Source: an uncultured Clostridia bacterium (lineage in GTDB: Bacteria; Bacillota; Clostridia; Christensenellales; UBA1242). Taken from it: a DNA stretch of 64,000 nucleotides. The notes below the pieces were generated by a model. It did not search any database and was not told where the DNA came from. It saw only the letters and a list, made by a program, of their open reading frames with translations. This document shows, one piece after another, positions 1-10,551 of the stretch. Numbering within the stretch: the stretch's first letter is position 1; each line of letters begins with the position of its first letter. The position numbers and the translations under genes are program-made. Location of the stretch: assembly GCA_947366895.1 (NCBI GenBank), contig CANBBP010000001.1, forward strand, positions 124,001 to 188,000. The letters are read 5' to 3'.

Positions 1-339
1 TTCTTAATTATGGCTTGATTATAACTTAATTTATTAAGCAAGTCAACCTATTTTTATTTTTAAAATTTGATTATAAATCCCTTTAAAAATAAAAATTTAA
101 TAACTAATTTTACACCAAAATTAAGATAAAATCATGCCAAATAAAACTAAAATACTATGCAAACTTTTATTTTAATTGATTTTTTTAGAAACAAAAAATT
201 ACCTATTAAAATTTTAATAAGCAAAATACAAATACTATTTTTTTAATTATTTTTAGTTATAAAAAATTTATTAAAGAATAAATCTTATAAATATACATTT
301 TTTTACAAATTAATTATATTAGGTAAAAAACGTAGAAAA

Positions 340-507
340 TTATTTATTAATAGTTATAGCTTCTACTGGACAAATACCTTCACAACTACAACATTTTATA
401 CAAATATCTTCATCTATATGAGATTTACCATTTTCAACTTTAATAGCACCCACTGGGCAAACTCCCTCACAAGCACCACAACCTATACATTTATTTTCAT
501 CAACCAT
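340..507 (-). CDS. 2x[4Fe-4S] ferredoxin-type small protein
   Basis: ORF with CIGCGACEGVCPVGAI and CIKCCSCEGICPVEAI clusters; internal ATG at 507 preceded by GGAGGT Shine-Dalgarno (SD) is a better start than 531. Confidence 0.9.
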   Translation of the reverse strand: MVDENKCIGCGACEGVCPVGAIKVENGKSHIDEDICIKCCSCEGICPVEAITINK

Positions 508-630
508 ACAAATACCTCCGTAAGATTTCACTTTTGCATTATAGCAATAAATGTAATCTTTGTAAAGGATTTATCTAATTTTGAAAAATTTTAAATTATT
601 TTAATTATATTATAAACTTTGCAAAAAATT

Positions 631-1008
631 TTATCTTTTTTGATTTTTCTTAATCAAATATGCTACAAACTGAATTATGCTAAGTATTATTAAAAATATG
701 CCAAACATAATTCTTAAAACTGAGTTTTCAACTTGTTTTACAAGCAAGGCGGAACAAATTGCAGACCCTACCCCAAATACTGAAAACATAACTGCTGGAT
801 AAACATCCACCAGTTTGTTTTTTATATGAAAAAAAATTACTATTGATGCCATGATTATAAAAGAAAAAATATTTAAAAACTGTGCTTCCTTTTGTGCAAC
901 ATTTAAAAATAAGGTAACAAGAGGAATTAAAATTGTTCCTCCTCCCATTCCCATCCCTCCTGCTACACCACTTAGTAATCCTAATACTATAAATAAAAAA
1001 TTTGACAT
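631..1008 (-). CDS. TauE/SafE (TSUP) family half-size permease
   Basis: 125 aa hydrophobic protein with GGMGMGGGTILIPLVTLF motif typical of TSUP repeats. Confidence 0.75.
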   Translation of the reverse strand: MSNFLFIVLGLLSGVAGGMGMGGGTILIPLVTLFLNVAQKEAQFLNIFSFIIMASIVIFFHIKNKLVDVYPAVMFSVFGVGSAICSALLVKQVENSVLRIMFGIFLIILSIIQFVAYLIKKNQKR

Positions 1009-1126
1009 TTATTTTCCTTTTAATGTTTCACTTCAATATGAACTTAATAAAATTAATATAAAAAATATTTTTTTAAAAATAAATCAATATTTAATAAATA
1101 TAATTCTAAATTTTAAAATGTTTTTA

Positions 1127-1489
1127 TTAAAAAATCATTTTAATTCCTGCTACAAACATAATAATTATAAAAATTATATTAATAACATCATTTTTCATCT
1201 TTTTAAGTAATGCTCCACCTATTATTCCTCCAATAACCACTCCTATAGTTAAAAATATTGCACTTGCCCAGTTTATTGGAATAGTTGTTATATAAATAAT
1301 GAGTGTGGGTATACTTATTATTGCCATAACAAGTACTGCAGATGCATGTGCTTTTTTATCATCTAAATTTAAAAACATTTTTAACAATGGTACACAAAGC
1401 ATTCCGCCTCCTCCACCGAACATACCATTGATAAATCCCACTGCTACCGCAGATATTATAAATAAAATAAGTTTTAAGTTTTTATTCAT
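1127..1489 (-). CDS. TauE/SafE (TSUP) family half-size permease
   Basis: 120 aa hydrophobic protein with NGMFGGGGGMLCVPLLKMFL...HASAVLVM motif; directly upstream of the companion half-size ORF. Confidence 0.75.
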   Translation of the reverse strand: MNKNLKLILFIISAVAVGFINGMFGGGGGMLCVPLLKMFLNLDDKKAHASAVLVMAIISIPTLIIYITTIPINWASAIFLTIGVVIGGIIGGALLKKMKNDVINIIFIIIMFVAGIKMIF

Positions 1490-1855
1490 AACTTTATTAT
1501 GCTTAAAAAGTTATTTTTTTATTTAAGTTATTAAAATTAAACTAAAATTATTTTATAATTAACTGCTATTTGAAATAAAAAACATACAAAAATTATTGAA
1601 AAAATATGAGGTGAATAAAATTATAACTTTTAATAATAAAAAATTGATAATTTAGTGTATTACAATATAAAAAATCAATTGCAATTTATTTATATTTAAT
1701 ATATAATACATTAGTTATTATCTGACATTAAATATTGGTAAAAAATATAATAAATTAATCTTAATAAATAATTTAAAAATTTGTTATCTAATTTAAATTT
1801 TATCAAAAAATTTGAGATAAAAAATAATGTCAATATCAAGAATAAAGGGTATGCT

Positions 1856-4800
1856 ATGAAGAAACTTAATTTAACAAAAAAAATATTACTTATTTTAGTG
1901 CTTGTAGTTTCAGCAGTTTTTATTAATTCTTATGCTTTAATTATTAATCTAACAAGCTATGCTGCAAAAACCGAATATGCTGCTAATAATTATGGGTCAA
2001 CATCTATTCAAATAAAAAATGGCAAGTTTACAAGTCACCAAACTGCAGGTAATGGTTTACCTGATAAAGTTGATGACTGGACTGTTGCTGAAAATGTTAA
2101 TGAAGTAAAAACACTTAAAGGTATAATAAGTGTTGATAATGAAGCATTCAAAAAATATGGTGGCTTATCTTCTATTTCAAATCCACATAAGCCAGAAGGT
2201 ATAGAAGATGACTATATTTTAGTTATGCACTCAATAGGTAACCAACAAACAAAATATGGTTACAAGAGTTCGGCAATCAAACTTGAAAGTGATAAATTTT
2301 ATGCAATATCACTACATTGCAAAACAATAGACAATGCAAGTGCATCTATTTATGTTTCTTCAAAATCTAATTATTTAGAAAATTCATTTGAAAATATTTC
2401 TACTAATGGTAGATGGGAACAATATTATTTCCTAATAGCAACCGATTCATTTAGTTCTACTGATGATTTTCAAGTTGAACTTCGTTTGGGTTCTTCCCTT
2501 ACCACAGAATCAAAAGGCACAGTATTTTTTGACCAAGTAGAAATTACTGAAGTTGCTAATAGAGATTTTTATACAGCAGATGAAGTTAATTTTAATATTA
2601 GAAAAATAAATCTTGATAATGATTATATAGAAAATTTTCTAGTAAATCCTAGTTTTGAAAATGATTTAACAGGCTATGTGGTTGAAAACGATAATTCCGT
2701 TGCAAAAGCTAATGCAGAAGTTATGATTGCAGATGCTATTAATCAAAAATTGGTTGATAACTTCTCTCTTTCTCCTCGTGAAAATTATGCTAATAATAAT
2801 ATAGGTGAAGAAAGAACCAACAAAGAATTATTAATAATGAATGTTGATAAAGCTTCTACTATTGTAAAAACAGCAGAAAATAATAAAATTCAAATTCAAC
2901 AACATGGTTTTTATAGACTTTCAATGTTCATTAAAACAAGTGAATTTACTTCTGGCGGACTTGATATTAAATTAACTAATACTACTCAAATAATAAACAA
3001 AGATGAAGAAGTTATTTCAAAATCACAAACTGGTCTTAAATCTTCTACAGGCGGTGCATACAATGGTTTTACAAGAGTAGATTTTTACATTCGTGGTAAT
3101 GCATGGAGAAACTGTGAAATTGCATTATCTATAGCTTTAGGAACTGAAGAATCTAAATTAACAGGCTGGGCTATTATTGATAATATAATTTTACAAAGAA
3201 TAAATAGTGAAGAATATGCTAAGGGAACTGAAAGCAATCAACTTGATTTATCTAAAAATGTAAAAAATACGAGTGATATTACTAATGGCTTATTCAACTT
3301 TGTTAAATCAAATAGTTCTCAAATTTCTTACCCTGCTCTACCTCAAGATTGGACTGCTTCTTCAAATATGGAAAATTTAGAAGCAAAAAGTGGAATTATA
3401 AGAGTTAATCAAACACACTTTGACGCAGACTCATTAAACTATGGCTTATACTCGAATAAAAATCCAGGACCAAATGATGCAAATACTTCTACTCCACTTC
3501 CTTCAAACACTCTTGAAAATGTTTTAATGATAAGAAATACCTCTGATGAAGATATTTATTTTAAATCAACACCTACAAGCAATATTTCACTTTCTCCAAA
3601 TTCAACATCATCTGCAACAATTGTTAAAATTGATGTTAGTGTTAAAACCTTAGGAGATTCAAAAGCATTTATTCAAGTTGCAAGTGGCAATGATATAATA
3701 GCAAGCTTAGATGAAATTTCTTCTCCTAACTGGACAACCTATACCATTTATATTAAAAATGGTATGTCATCAAAAAACATTAACTTAATTTTAGGTACAC
3801 ATGGAAATGGCAAAAACAACTACTCTTTCTTTGATGATGTAGTTTATAAAAGTGGTGATGATACTTTTAATCTTGATTCATACTTAAAACCACAAACTCA
3901 AGAAGAAATTAAAAAATACAAAAATTCTATTTATGTTGATTTACTTGAAAATGGTTTTTACTCACATTCTAATCAAATAGTAAGCGGAAATATTTATAAA
4001 CAAAATGCTATGGTAATTCATAAGAATGAACAAGCAATTCAATATAATGGTATAATAAATACCGCTGGTAATGATAGTTTAAAAGTACACAAAGATGCAA
4101 AAGGTACAAATGTTCTTGTTATTAGAAATGAAACTAAAAGTTGTCAAGTATTAAAAACCATAGACACTTATGACTTAATTAAAGACTCATATTATGAATT
4201 TTCAGTTTGGATTAAAACCTCTAACCTTTCAGGTCTAAACGAAAATTTTGGAGCATATTTTGAACTTGTTAATGTAGATGAAGATGGCAATATTATTGAA
4301 GATAGCACTAATAAAAATAAATTTACAAGAATTATAGAAACTGGAAATGATGAAGAAAATAATGGTTGGGTAAAATACTCAATGTATGTTTTAGCTGAAT
4401 CAAATCAAAATGTTAAGGTTTTATTAGGATTAGGTTATGAAGATAATGCTACACAAGGAGATGTTTATTTTGATGACTTGAGAATAGTTGAAATCGATCA
4501 AAATGAATATGTTTCTCAAAAAGCAGATAGAACAACTTTAGTATCAAAAGTTATAGAAACTCCACAAGAAGAAACTGATAATGATAATTCTTCCAGTGAA
4601 GAAAATAATAATCAAGATAATAATTTGAATATATGGGCACTTCTCTCTTCTATTATTCTTGTTATAGCTTTAATTCTTGCTATCGCAGGTTACTCATTTA
4701 GAAAAATACCAAAACGTAAGATTGCAAAGATAAAAGCCTCAGATTATGAAAAATCTCCATTTGCTGTAGATGAAGATGAAATAAGAAGAGAATTAAAATT

Positions 4801-5215
4801 AAAAAGAGAAGAAAACATTGTTGAACTTAACAAACAAATTGAAGAACTTGAAGCATCAAAAGTAGAAATGACTAATAAACACGAAGAAGAAATTGCTAAA
4901 ATTGATAACGATAAAGAAAAGAATAATTTATATATTAAACATACAAAAGAAATAAATAAAATAGATAAAAAAATAAATTATTTACAATCTGCTCTAACCC
5001 ATATTTCAGACTTAGTTAATATTAAAAATTCAGAACAACACGAAATTAATGAACGCAAAAAACAAGCAAAAGAAGAATTTATTAAGTTAAAACAAGCTGA
5101 ATTAGAAAAAGAGCAAGAACAATTAAATGCTCAAGAAAATCAAGATGATTCACCAAAAAAGAATAAAAAAAGAAAATACAAAAAAACTTCTTCAAAAAAA
5201 GATAGTAATAAATAG
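1856..5215 (+). CDS. large exported protein with repeated carbohydrate-binding-like modules, C-terminal TM and charged coiled-coil tail
   Basis: ATG at 1856 (MKKLNLTKKILLILVLVVSAVFINSYA signal-like sequence); repeated 'FDD/IDN' module ends; TM segment IWALLSSIILVIALILAIAGYSF followed by ~180 aa K/E-rich coiled-coil. Confidence 0.8.
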   Translation: MKKLNLTKKILLILVLVVSAVFINSYALIINLTSYAAKTEYAANNYGSTSIQIKNGKFTSHQTAGNGLPDKVDDWTVAENVNEVKTLKGIISVDNEAFKKYGGLSSISNPHKPEGIEDDYILVMHSIGNQQTKYGYKSSAIKLESDKFYAISLHCKTIDNASASIYVSSKSNYLENSFENISTNGRWEQYYFLIATDSFSSTDDFQVELRLGSSLTTESKGTVFFDQVEITEVANRDFYTADEVNFNIRKINLDNDYIENFLVNPSFENDLTGYVVENDNSVAKANAEVMIADAINQKLVDNFSLSPRENYANNNIGEERTNKELLIMNVDKASTIVKTAENNKIQIQQHGFYRLSMFIKTSEFTSGGLDIKLTNTTQIINKDEEVISKSQTGLKSSTGGAYNGFTRVDFYIRGNAWRNCEIALSIALGTEESKLTGWAIIDNIILQRINSEEYAKGTESNQLDLSKNVKNTSDITNGLFNFVKSNSSQISYPALPQDWTASSNMENLEAKSGIIRVNQTHFDADSLNYGLYSNKNPGPNDANTSTPLPSNTLENVLMIRNTSDEDIYFKSTPTSNISLSPNSTSSATIVKIDVSVKTLGDSKAFIQVASGNDIIASLDEISSPNWTTYTIYIKNGMSSKNINLILGTHGNGKNNYSFFDDVVYKSGDDTFNLDSYLKPQTQEEIKKYKNSIYVDLLENGFYSHSNQIVSGNIYKQNAMVIHKNEQAIQYNGIINTAGNDSLKVHKDAKGTNVLVIRNETKSCQVLKTIDTYDLIKDSYYEFSVWIKTSNLSGLNENFGAYFELVNVDEDGNIIEDSTNKNKFTRIIETGNDEENNGWVKYSMYVLAESNQNVKVLLGLGYEDNATQGDVYFDDLRIVEIDQNEYVSQKADRTTLVSKVIETPQEETDNDNSSSEENNNQDNNLNIWALLSSIILVIALILAIAGYSFRKIPKRKIAKIKASDYEKSPFAVDEDEIRRELKLKREENIVELNKQIEELEASKVEMTNKHEEEIAKIDNDKEKNNLYIKHTKEINKIDKKINYLQSALTHISDLVNIKNSEQHEINERKKQAKEEFIKLKQAELEKEQEQLNAQENQDDSPKKNKKRKYKKTSSKKDSNK

Positions 5216-5231
5216 TATTTCTATAAATAAT

Positions 5232-5266
5232 AAAAAGTCATGATTAATTCATGGCTTTTTATTTAT
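5232..5266 (+). terminator. Rho-independent terminator after the 1144-aa ORF
   Basis: AAAAAGTCATGA-ttaa-TTCATGGCTTTTT stem followed by T-rich tract. Confidence 0.75.
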
Positions 5267-5426
5267 TATAAATTATATATTATTTAGATAATAAGTAAAA
5301 TTTTATTAATTAAATTTTTATAATTGTATTTTATATTTAAAGAATATTAATTTTTAAAAGATTATAAAATATTATCAATAAAAAAAATTACTATCTTAAA
5401 AGTAATTTTTTTTAAAATATATTAAA

Positions 5427-6551
5427 TTAATCAATTGATTTTACATAACATCTACGTTTTTTATGTTCAACATAATCAAACACATTCCATTGAGTTTGTA
5501 TTCTATTATTATATTCTAACATTAAATTTGTTTCGGCATATTTTACACCCTTTTCAATCATTCCTTTTATTAAAGCAGAAAGAATTAAAGTGTTTACACC
5601 TTTATTTTGATATTCTGGTCTTATTGCTATAAGACCCAAATCTATAGCAGTAGGATTTTTAATTTGTCTCATCATTCTAAAAATGCCTAAAGGTAATATT
5701 TTTCCTTTACTTTTATTTACTGCTTCAGAAAAAGAAGGAAAAGCCAAGCCAAAAGCTACAATTGCACCAAACTCATTTTTTATACAAACAATAAAGTCTT
5801 TATTTAAAATTAACTTAAATTGAGCAATAACTGCATCTTTAACCTTATCTGACATAGGTACAACACCATATAATGGCGAATATGCAGCATCAAGAACTTG
5901 AAAAAGTTCCTGTTTATTGTCGCTAATAAACTTTTTGAGATTATCAGGTTTTATTAATTTTAATTTATATCTCTTGGATACCACTTCTGCAATATGATTA
6001 ATTCTTTCATTTTCTTCTTTTGGTGTAAATATTCTGTATTCAACCCAATCTACTTCTTTTTTAAAACCATAAGCTTCAATAAGCTTTTGGTAATAATCAT
6101 AATTATATTGTTCTTCAAAAGTAGACAATTGGTCAAAGCCATCAATTAATAATCCCTCTCTATCAAGGTCATTATATCCCATAGGGCCATGAATTATCTC
6201 CATGCCCTGCTCTTTTGCCCATTTTTCAACAGACATAAATAAGGCTTTTGATACTTCTTCATCATTTATACAATCAAATCTTGAAAATCTAACTCTTTTT
6301 TGTCCAGTTTTTTCATTATATAATTTTTGTATAATTCCAGCAATTCTTCCTACTAATTGTTTATCCCTATATGCCAAAAAGCATTTAATAATACAATCAT
6401 CATAAGATTCGTTTTTATCTTTATCAAATTTATTTTTTTCATCGATGCTTAAAAAGGGAACATAAAATTCATTCTTTTTATATAACTTATTTGGATATTC
6501 AACAAACTTCTTTATATCCCCTTTTGAAATAACTTCTTTTATCTCTACCAT
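5427..6551 (-). CDS. GNAT-like N-acetyltransferase family protein
   Basis: 374 aa; RPEYQNKGVNTLILSALIKGMIEKG acetyl-CoA-binding-like segment. Confidence 0.6.
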   Translation of the reverse strand: MVEIKEVISKGDIKKFVEYPNKLYKKNEFYVPFLSIDEKNKFDKDKNESYDDCIIKCFLAYRDKQLVGRIAGIIQKLYNEKTGQKRVRFSRFDCINDEEVSKALFMSVEKWAKEQGMEIIHGPMGYNDLDREGLLIDGFDQLSTFEEQYNYDYYQKLIEAYGFKKEVDWVEYRIFTPKEENERINHIAEVVSKRYKLKLIKPDNLKKFISDNKQELFQVLDAAYSPLYGVVPMSDKVKDAVIAQFKLILNKDFIVCIKNEFGAIVAFGLAFPSFSEAVNKSKGKILPLGIFRMMRQIKNPTAIDLGLIAIRPEYQNKGVNTLILSALIKGMIEKGVKYAETNLMLEYNNRIQTQWNVFDYVEHKKRRCYVKSID

Positions 6552-6762
6552 ATATTTATCCTTGTTTTTATTTGTTGAAAATATTAAATTATAGTTTGTC
6601 CAACTAAAATTTAATTAAATTATCTTTCAAAATTTATTTTTAAAAATATCTTTTGATTTTTACATATTTTATACAAGTTATTTTTAAAAAAATTATATTA
6701 CAATCTTTAAACAAAATCAAAATTACACATTTTATTATATAATCTTTTTTATTTTAAATCAA

Positions 6763-7068
6763 CTAAATATATAATTGTTGCCCATTAAAAATAATTTTTA
6801 TATTATTTTTTCTTTTAATTTCTTCAATACCTACCCCAAACCTATTACTTATGCTTTCTAAAGTATCGTTAGGTTTAACTATATAAATATAATCTATTTT
6901 ATTATTAATTAAGGCAAAGTCCCCTTCTTTTAACTCTTCACCTTCACATAATATATTTTTACTATTTACTTTCATTTCATTAATTATTTCATTTTTAGTT
7001 TTAGATTCATCAAGTATTATTAATTCTTTTTCCAAATAGTTATTTAAAAAAATAATATTTTCATTCAT
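6763..7068 (-). CDS. small LysM-domain protein
   Basis: C-terminal YIVKPNDTLESISNRFGVGIEEIKRKNNIK...IFNGQQLYI LysM repeat; ATG at 7068 preceded by AGGAGG. Confidence 0.8.
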   Translation of the reverse strand: MNENIIFLNNYLEKELIILDESKTKNEIINEMKVNSKNILCEGEELKEGDFALINNKIDYIYIVKPNDTLESISNRFGVGIEEIKRKNNIKIIFNGQQLYI

Positions 7069-7171
7069 TTTTTTCAAACCTCCTACAAATTTAGCATTAA
7101 TTAATTAGTCCTATAATAAATATATATTAATTTTATAAAAATATTGATTTAAATATTTAAGGAGAAATTTT

Positions 7172-8725
7172 TTGAAAAAACTTTTTAAAGCAATAGCTCT
7201 TTTAACTTCTTTTTCTGTATTGACCCGTGCCTTAGGTTTTTTATTTAGAATATTATTATCAAGAAGCATAGGAGCCGAAGGACTAGGAGCATATCAAATA
7301 GCCTTTTCCATCTATATGGTATTAGAAACATTTATATCTAGTGGTCTTCCACTTGTTATTAGTAAAATAACTTCAGTAAGTATTGCTACAAACAACAAAA
7401 AAAAGGAATTTTCATCAGTAACAGCAGCCCTTATCATAGGACTTATAACAGCAATTTTGTTATGTTCGGTTGTTCTAATTTTTAGAAATGTATTTTCACT
7501 TTTATTTACAGATAAAAGATGTTTAAATATTTTAATAACTTTATTACCTGCACTAGTGTTTTCAAGTGTATATAGTATCCTAAGAGGCAACATTTGGGGA
7601 CATAAAAAATATTTTTGGGTTAGTTTAACAGAATTTTTAGAACAACTAATTAGGGCTGTATTTTGTGTTATAATATTTGCATTCTTTTATACTGCATGTG
7701 ATGCCGTTATGGTTGCAACCTATTCTATGGTTGTTGCATGTTTAATTTCTTCGATTTTAGTATTTATTGTTTATATTAAGATAGGAGGAAAATTTAAAAA
7801 TCCAAAAGGTCAATTTAAACCTTTATTAAAAGAAAGCATTCCTGTTACTTTAGTAAAAATTGTATCCAGTTTACTTATGCCTATAATTTCTATTATTATC
7901 CCTATAAAACTGGTTTCTATAGGCTATACTAATGAACAAGCTTTAAGTATATTTGGTGTTGCAATGGGAATGACTTTCCCACTTCTTTATATTCCTTCAA
8001 CAATAATAGGTTCCTTATCGATGACTCTTATACCTGACTTATCTTCTGCGTTAGGAACTGAAAATTATAGTGAGATTAAATCTAAAATAAATTTCTCTAT
8101 GAAATTTGCCCTATTTGTGGCATTTATTTTTGTTCCAATCTTTTTTGCACTAGGAACACCTATTGGAATATTTCTATATAACAATACACAATCAGGAGTA
8201 TTCTTATCTTATGCCAGCTGGCTTGTAATTCCTATTTGCATTACAGGCATAACAACTTCATGTCTAAATGCATTAAATCTAGAAGTTAAAAGTTTTAGAA
8301 ATTACCTAATAAGTTCATTCTTTTTATTTTTCTCAATAATCTTTCTTACTAGAAGTTTAGGTATTTTATCTTTAGTTTGGGGAATGGGAGCAAGTTTAGT
8401 AGTTGCAATTATTTTAAATATTAGATTATTAAACAAAAAATTAGGGTCAAACTTTTTTAATTATACTTATTTATTAAAACTTGTAATTTGCTCTATCCCA
8501 AGCATACTAATATCAAAATTTACTTATCCTCTTTTATCTAGAATATTTCCACTGTTTTTTAGTTTAGCTTTCACCTGTGTTATAGCAGAAATATTCTTCT
8601 TAGTTCTTGCTCTTATATTTAATTTATATAATTTATCATTCTTAAATTTAAAAAACTTAGTTCCTAAAAAGCCTAGTTTTAATACAAAATTATTTAGTAA
8701 AAAACTTAAAAGAAAAAAAGGATAA
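7172..8725 (+). CDS. MATE/MVF-type polysaccharide flippase, SpoVB/MurJ-like
   Basis: 517 aa multi-TM; MKKLFKAIALLTSFSVLTRALGFLFRILLSRSIGAEGLGAYQIAFSIY typical of SpoVB; TTG start with AAGGAG SD. Confidence 0.85.
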   Translation: MKKLFKAIALLTSFSVLTRALGFLFRILLSRSIGAEGLGAYQIAFSIYMVLETFISSGLPLVISKITSVSIATNNKKKEFSSVTAALIIGLITAILLCSVVLIFRNVFSLLFTDKRCLNILITLLPALVFSSVYSILRGNIWGHKKYFWVSLTEFLEQLIRAVFCVIIFAFFYTACDAVMVATYSMVVACLISSILVFIVYIKIGGKFKNPKGQFKPLLKESIPVTLVKIVSSLLMPIISIIIPIKLVSIGYTNEQALSIFGVAMGMTFPLLYIPSTIIGSLSMTLIPDLSSALGTENYSEIKSKINFSMKFALFVAFIFVPIFFALGTPIGIFLYNNTQSGVFLSYASWLVIPICITGITTSCLNALNLEVKSFRNYLISSFFLFFSIIFLTRSLGILSLVWGMGASLVVAIILNIRLLNKKLGSNFFNYTYLLKLVICSIPSILISKFTYPLLSRIFPLFFSLAFTCVIAEIFFLVLALIFNLYNLSFLNLKNLVPKKPSFNTKLFSKKLKRKKG

Positions 8726-8801
8726 TTTTCCTTTTTTTTCTTTTATCAAAAAATTAAAAATAAAAATGCATAAATAGTAAAAAATTAAAAAAAATAAAAA
8801 T

Positions 8802-9518
8802 ATGATAACATTAATTTTAAGATCATTAATTGTATATTGTATTGTATTATTTGCAGTAAGGATTATGGGGAAACGACAAATAGGAGACATGCAACCTTTT
8901 GAGTTAGTAATTACCTTAATCATAGCCGATCTAGCCTGTATACCAATGTCGGATAGTACTATCCCTATTGTATTTGGTGTAGTTCCATTATTTACATTAG
9001 TAATTCTTCATTATCTATTCACACTTTTAAACAGAAAAAGTATTTTCTTCCGTAAAGTGTTAAATGGTAGACCCATAATAGTAATTGATAGTAATGGAAT
9101 AAATTATAATGCTTTAAAAAAATTAAACATGACTTTAAATGATTTAACCGAAGGTCTAAGAGTTGCCCAATGTTTTAACCTAAATGATGTTGCCTATGCT
9201 ATTGTTGAAACAAATGGGAACATCAGTGTATTACTTAAAAATTCTGCTCAACCAGTAAGCAATGAAGGAATGGGTATTGATGGGCAACAAAGTTCATTAA
9301 ACATTATTTTAATTAATGATGGAAAACTTCTTAAAGAAAATCTTGATTATCTAGGGTTAACACCAGAATACATTAAAAGTATATTGAATGAAGAAAAAAT
9401 AAAATCTGTAACTGATGTTTTAATTTTGTCTATTGATAAAGGCGGTGAAATATTTCTTCAAGAAAAATATAAACCTTGTAAGACAATAAAGAAAGAATTG
9501 GAGTTAAATGTAAAATGA
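8802..9518 (+). CDS. DUF421 (YetF/YdfR-like) membrane protein
   Basis: RIMGKRQIGDMQPFELVITLIIADLACIPM signature. Confidence 0.9.
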   Translation: MITLILRSLIVYCIVLFAVRIMGKRQIGDMQPFELVITLIIADLACIPMSDSTIPIVFGVVPLFTLVILHYLFTLLNRKSIFFRKVLNGRPIIVIDSNGINYNALKKLNMTLNDLTEGLRVAQCFNLNDVAYAIVETNGNISVLLKNSAQPVSNEGMGIDGQQSSLNIILINDGKLLKENLDYLGLTPEYIKSILNEEKIKSVTDVLILSIDKGGEIFLQEKYKPCKTIKKELELNVK

Positions 9519-9907
9519 GAAGATTAATTGCAGTTTTATTTTTATTGGCAATTCTTATTGCTGTAGCAACTTTAGAACAGGTTTATGTAAATCATTTTTT
9601 ATATAATTTAGATACAAAATCTCAACAGGTTTCTGCTGCAATAGAATTAGATGACAAAAATCTAGAACGAGAAGATGTAAAAAATTCCTTTAATGACTTA
9701 AATAAGTTTTGGGAAGATGCCAAAACAAAATTATGTTATTTTACTAATTATGAAAAAGTTAAATCTGTAGATGAAAGTTTTGTAAAATTATCAACTGCTA
9801 TCGAAAATAATGATAGTTCTCTTGCTATTGAAAATATAGCAGTTATCAAGGAATATAGTAAATTCTTCACCTACTTTATGGGATTTAATATAAATAATTT
9901 ATTTTAA
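9515..9907 (+). CDS. DUF4363-like protein
   Basis: 130 aa with N-terminal TM, overlaps the DUF421 gene by 4 nt, typical pairing. Confidence 0.7.
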   Translation: MRRLIAVLFLLAILIAVATLEQVYVNHFLYNLDTKSQQVSAAIELDDKNLEREDVKNSFNDLNKFWEDAKTKLCYFTNYEKVKSVDESFVKLSTAIENNDSSLAIENIAVIKEYSKFFTYFMGFNINNLF

Positions 9908-9920
9908 AAATCAACCTAAA

Positions 9921-9952
9921 AAAATCACATAGCATTAAACTATGTGATTTTA
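9921..9952. terminator. bidirectional terminator between convergent genes
   Basis: AAAATCACATAG-cattaaa-CTATGTGATTTT perfect 12-bp hairpin flanked by A/T tracts. Confidence 0.8.
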
Positions 9953-9989
9953 TATCAATTAATATTTTAATCTTTTTTTATAAAAAATT

Positions 9990-10454
9990 TTATCTTGGAT
10001 AAAGAAGAATTATTATAAGTACTTCCAAACCAACTACAAATAAAATACATAAAAAGAACTTAGATTTTAAAAACTTACCTAGTGCTTTTTTCCTCTTTGG
10101 TTTCTTTCTTTCTGCATTTTTAAAATACATCATAGAAATTTCTTGTTCATAATTTTTTCTAGGCATTCGTTTTTCAGTTTTCTTATCTTTTTTGATGTTT
10201 CTATCTTCTCTCCACAATTCCCGTTTGGTTGGAGTTATATTAATGTTATGCTGCTCATTATATATTTTTCTTTTTTCCGGATCCTTTAAAACTGAATATG
10301 CTTCTGTCAATACAGCAGTATATCGTTCGGCATAAACTTTATCACCCAAATATCTATCAGGATGATATCTTTTTATTAATTCTAAATATGCTTTCTTAAT
10401 TTGTTCTTGACTAGCAGTAGTCCTTACTCTTAATACTTCATATAAATTTTTCAC
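9990..10454 (-). CDS. DnaJ-domain protein with C-terminal TM
   Basis: N-terminal J-domain NLYEVLRVRTTASQEQIKKAYLELIKRYHPDRY (HPD motif); hydrophobic C-terminus. Confidence 0.9.
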   Translation of the reverse strand: MKNLYEVLRVRTTASQEQIKKAYLELIKRYHPDRYLGDKVYAERYTAVLTEAYSVLKDPEKRKIYNEQHNINITPTKRELWREDRNIKKDKKTEKRMPRKNYEQEISMMYFKNAERKKPKRKKALGKFLKSKFFLCILFVVGLEVLIIILLYPR

Positions 10455-10551
10455 AATTTAATTATACACTTTTTAATATAATTTTGCAATAAATTATTTT
10501 AAATTGTATTTAAATTAATCTTAAAATAATAATTTAGCAAAAAATGATTAT

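Noticed and set aside
851-1210. 119-aa + strand ORF overlapping both TSUP genes
   Set aside because: Antisense to better supported transporter ORFs; low-complexity translation
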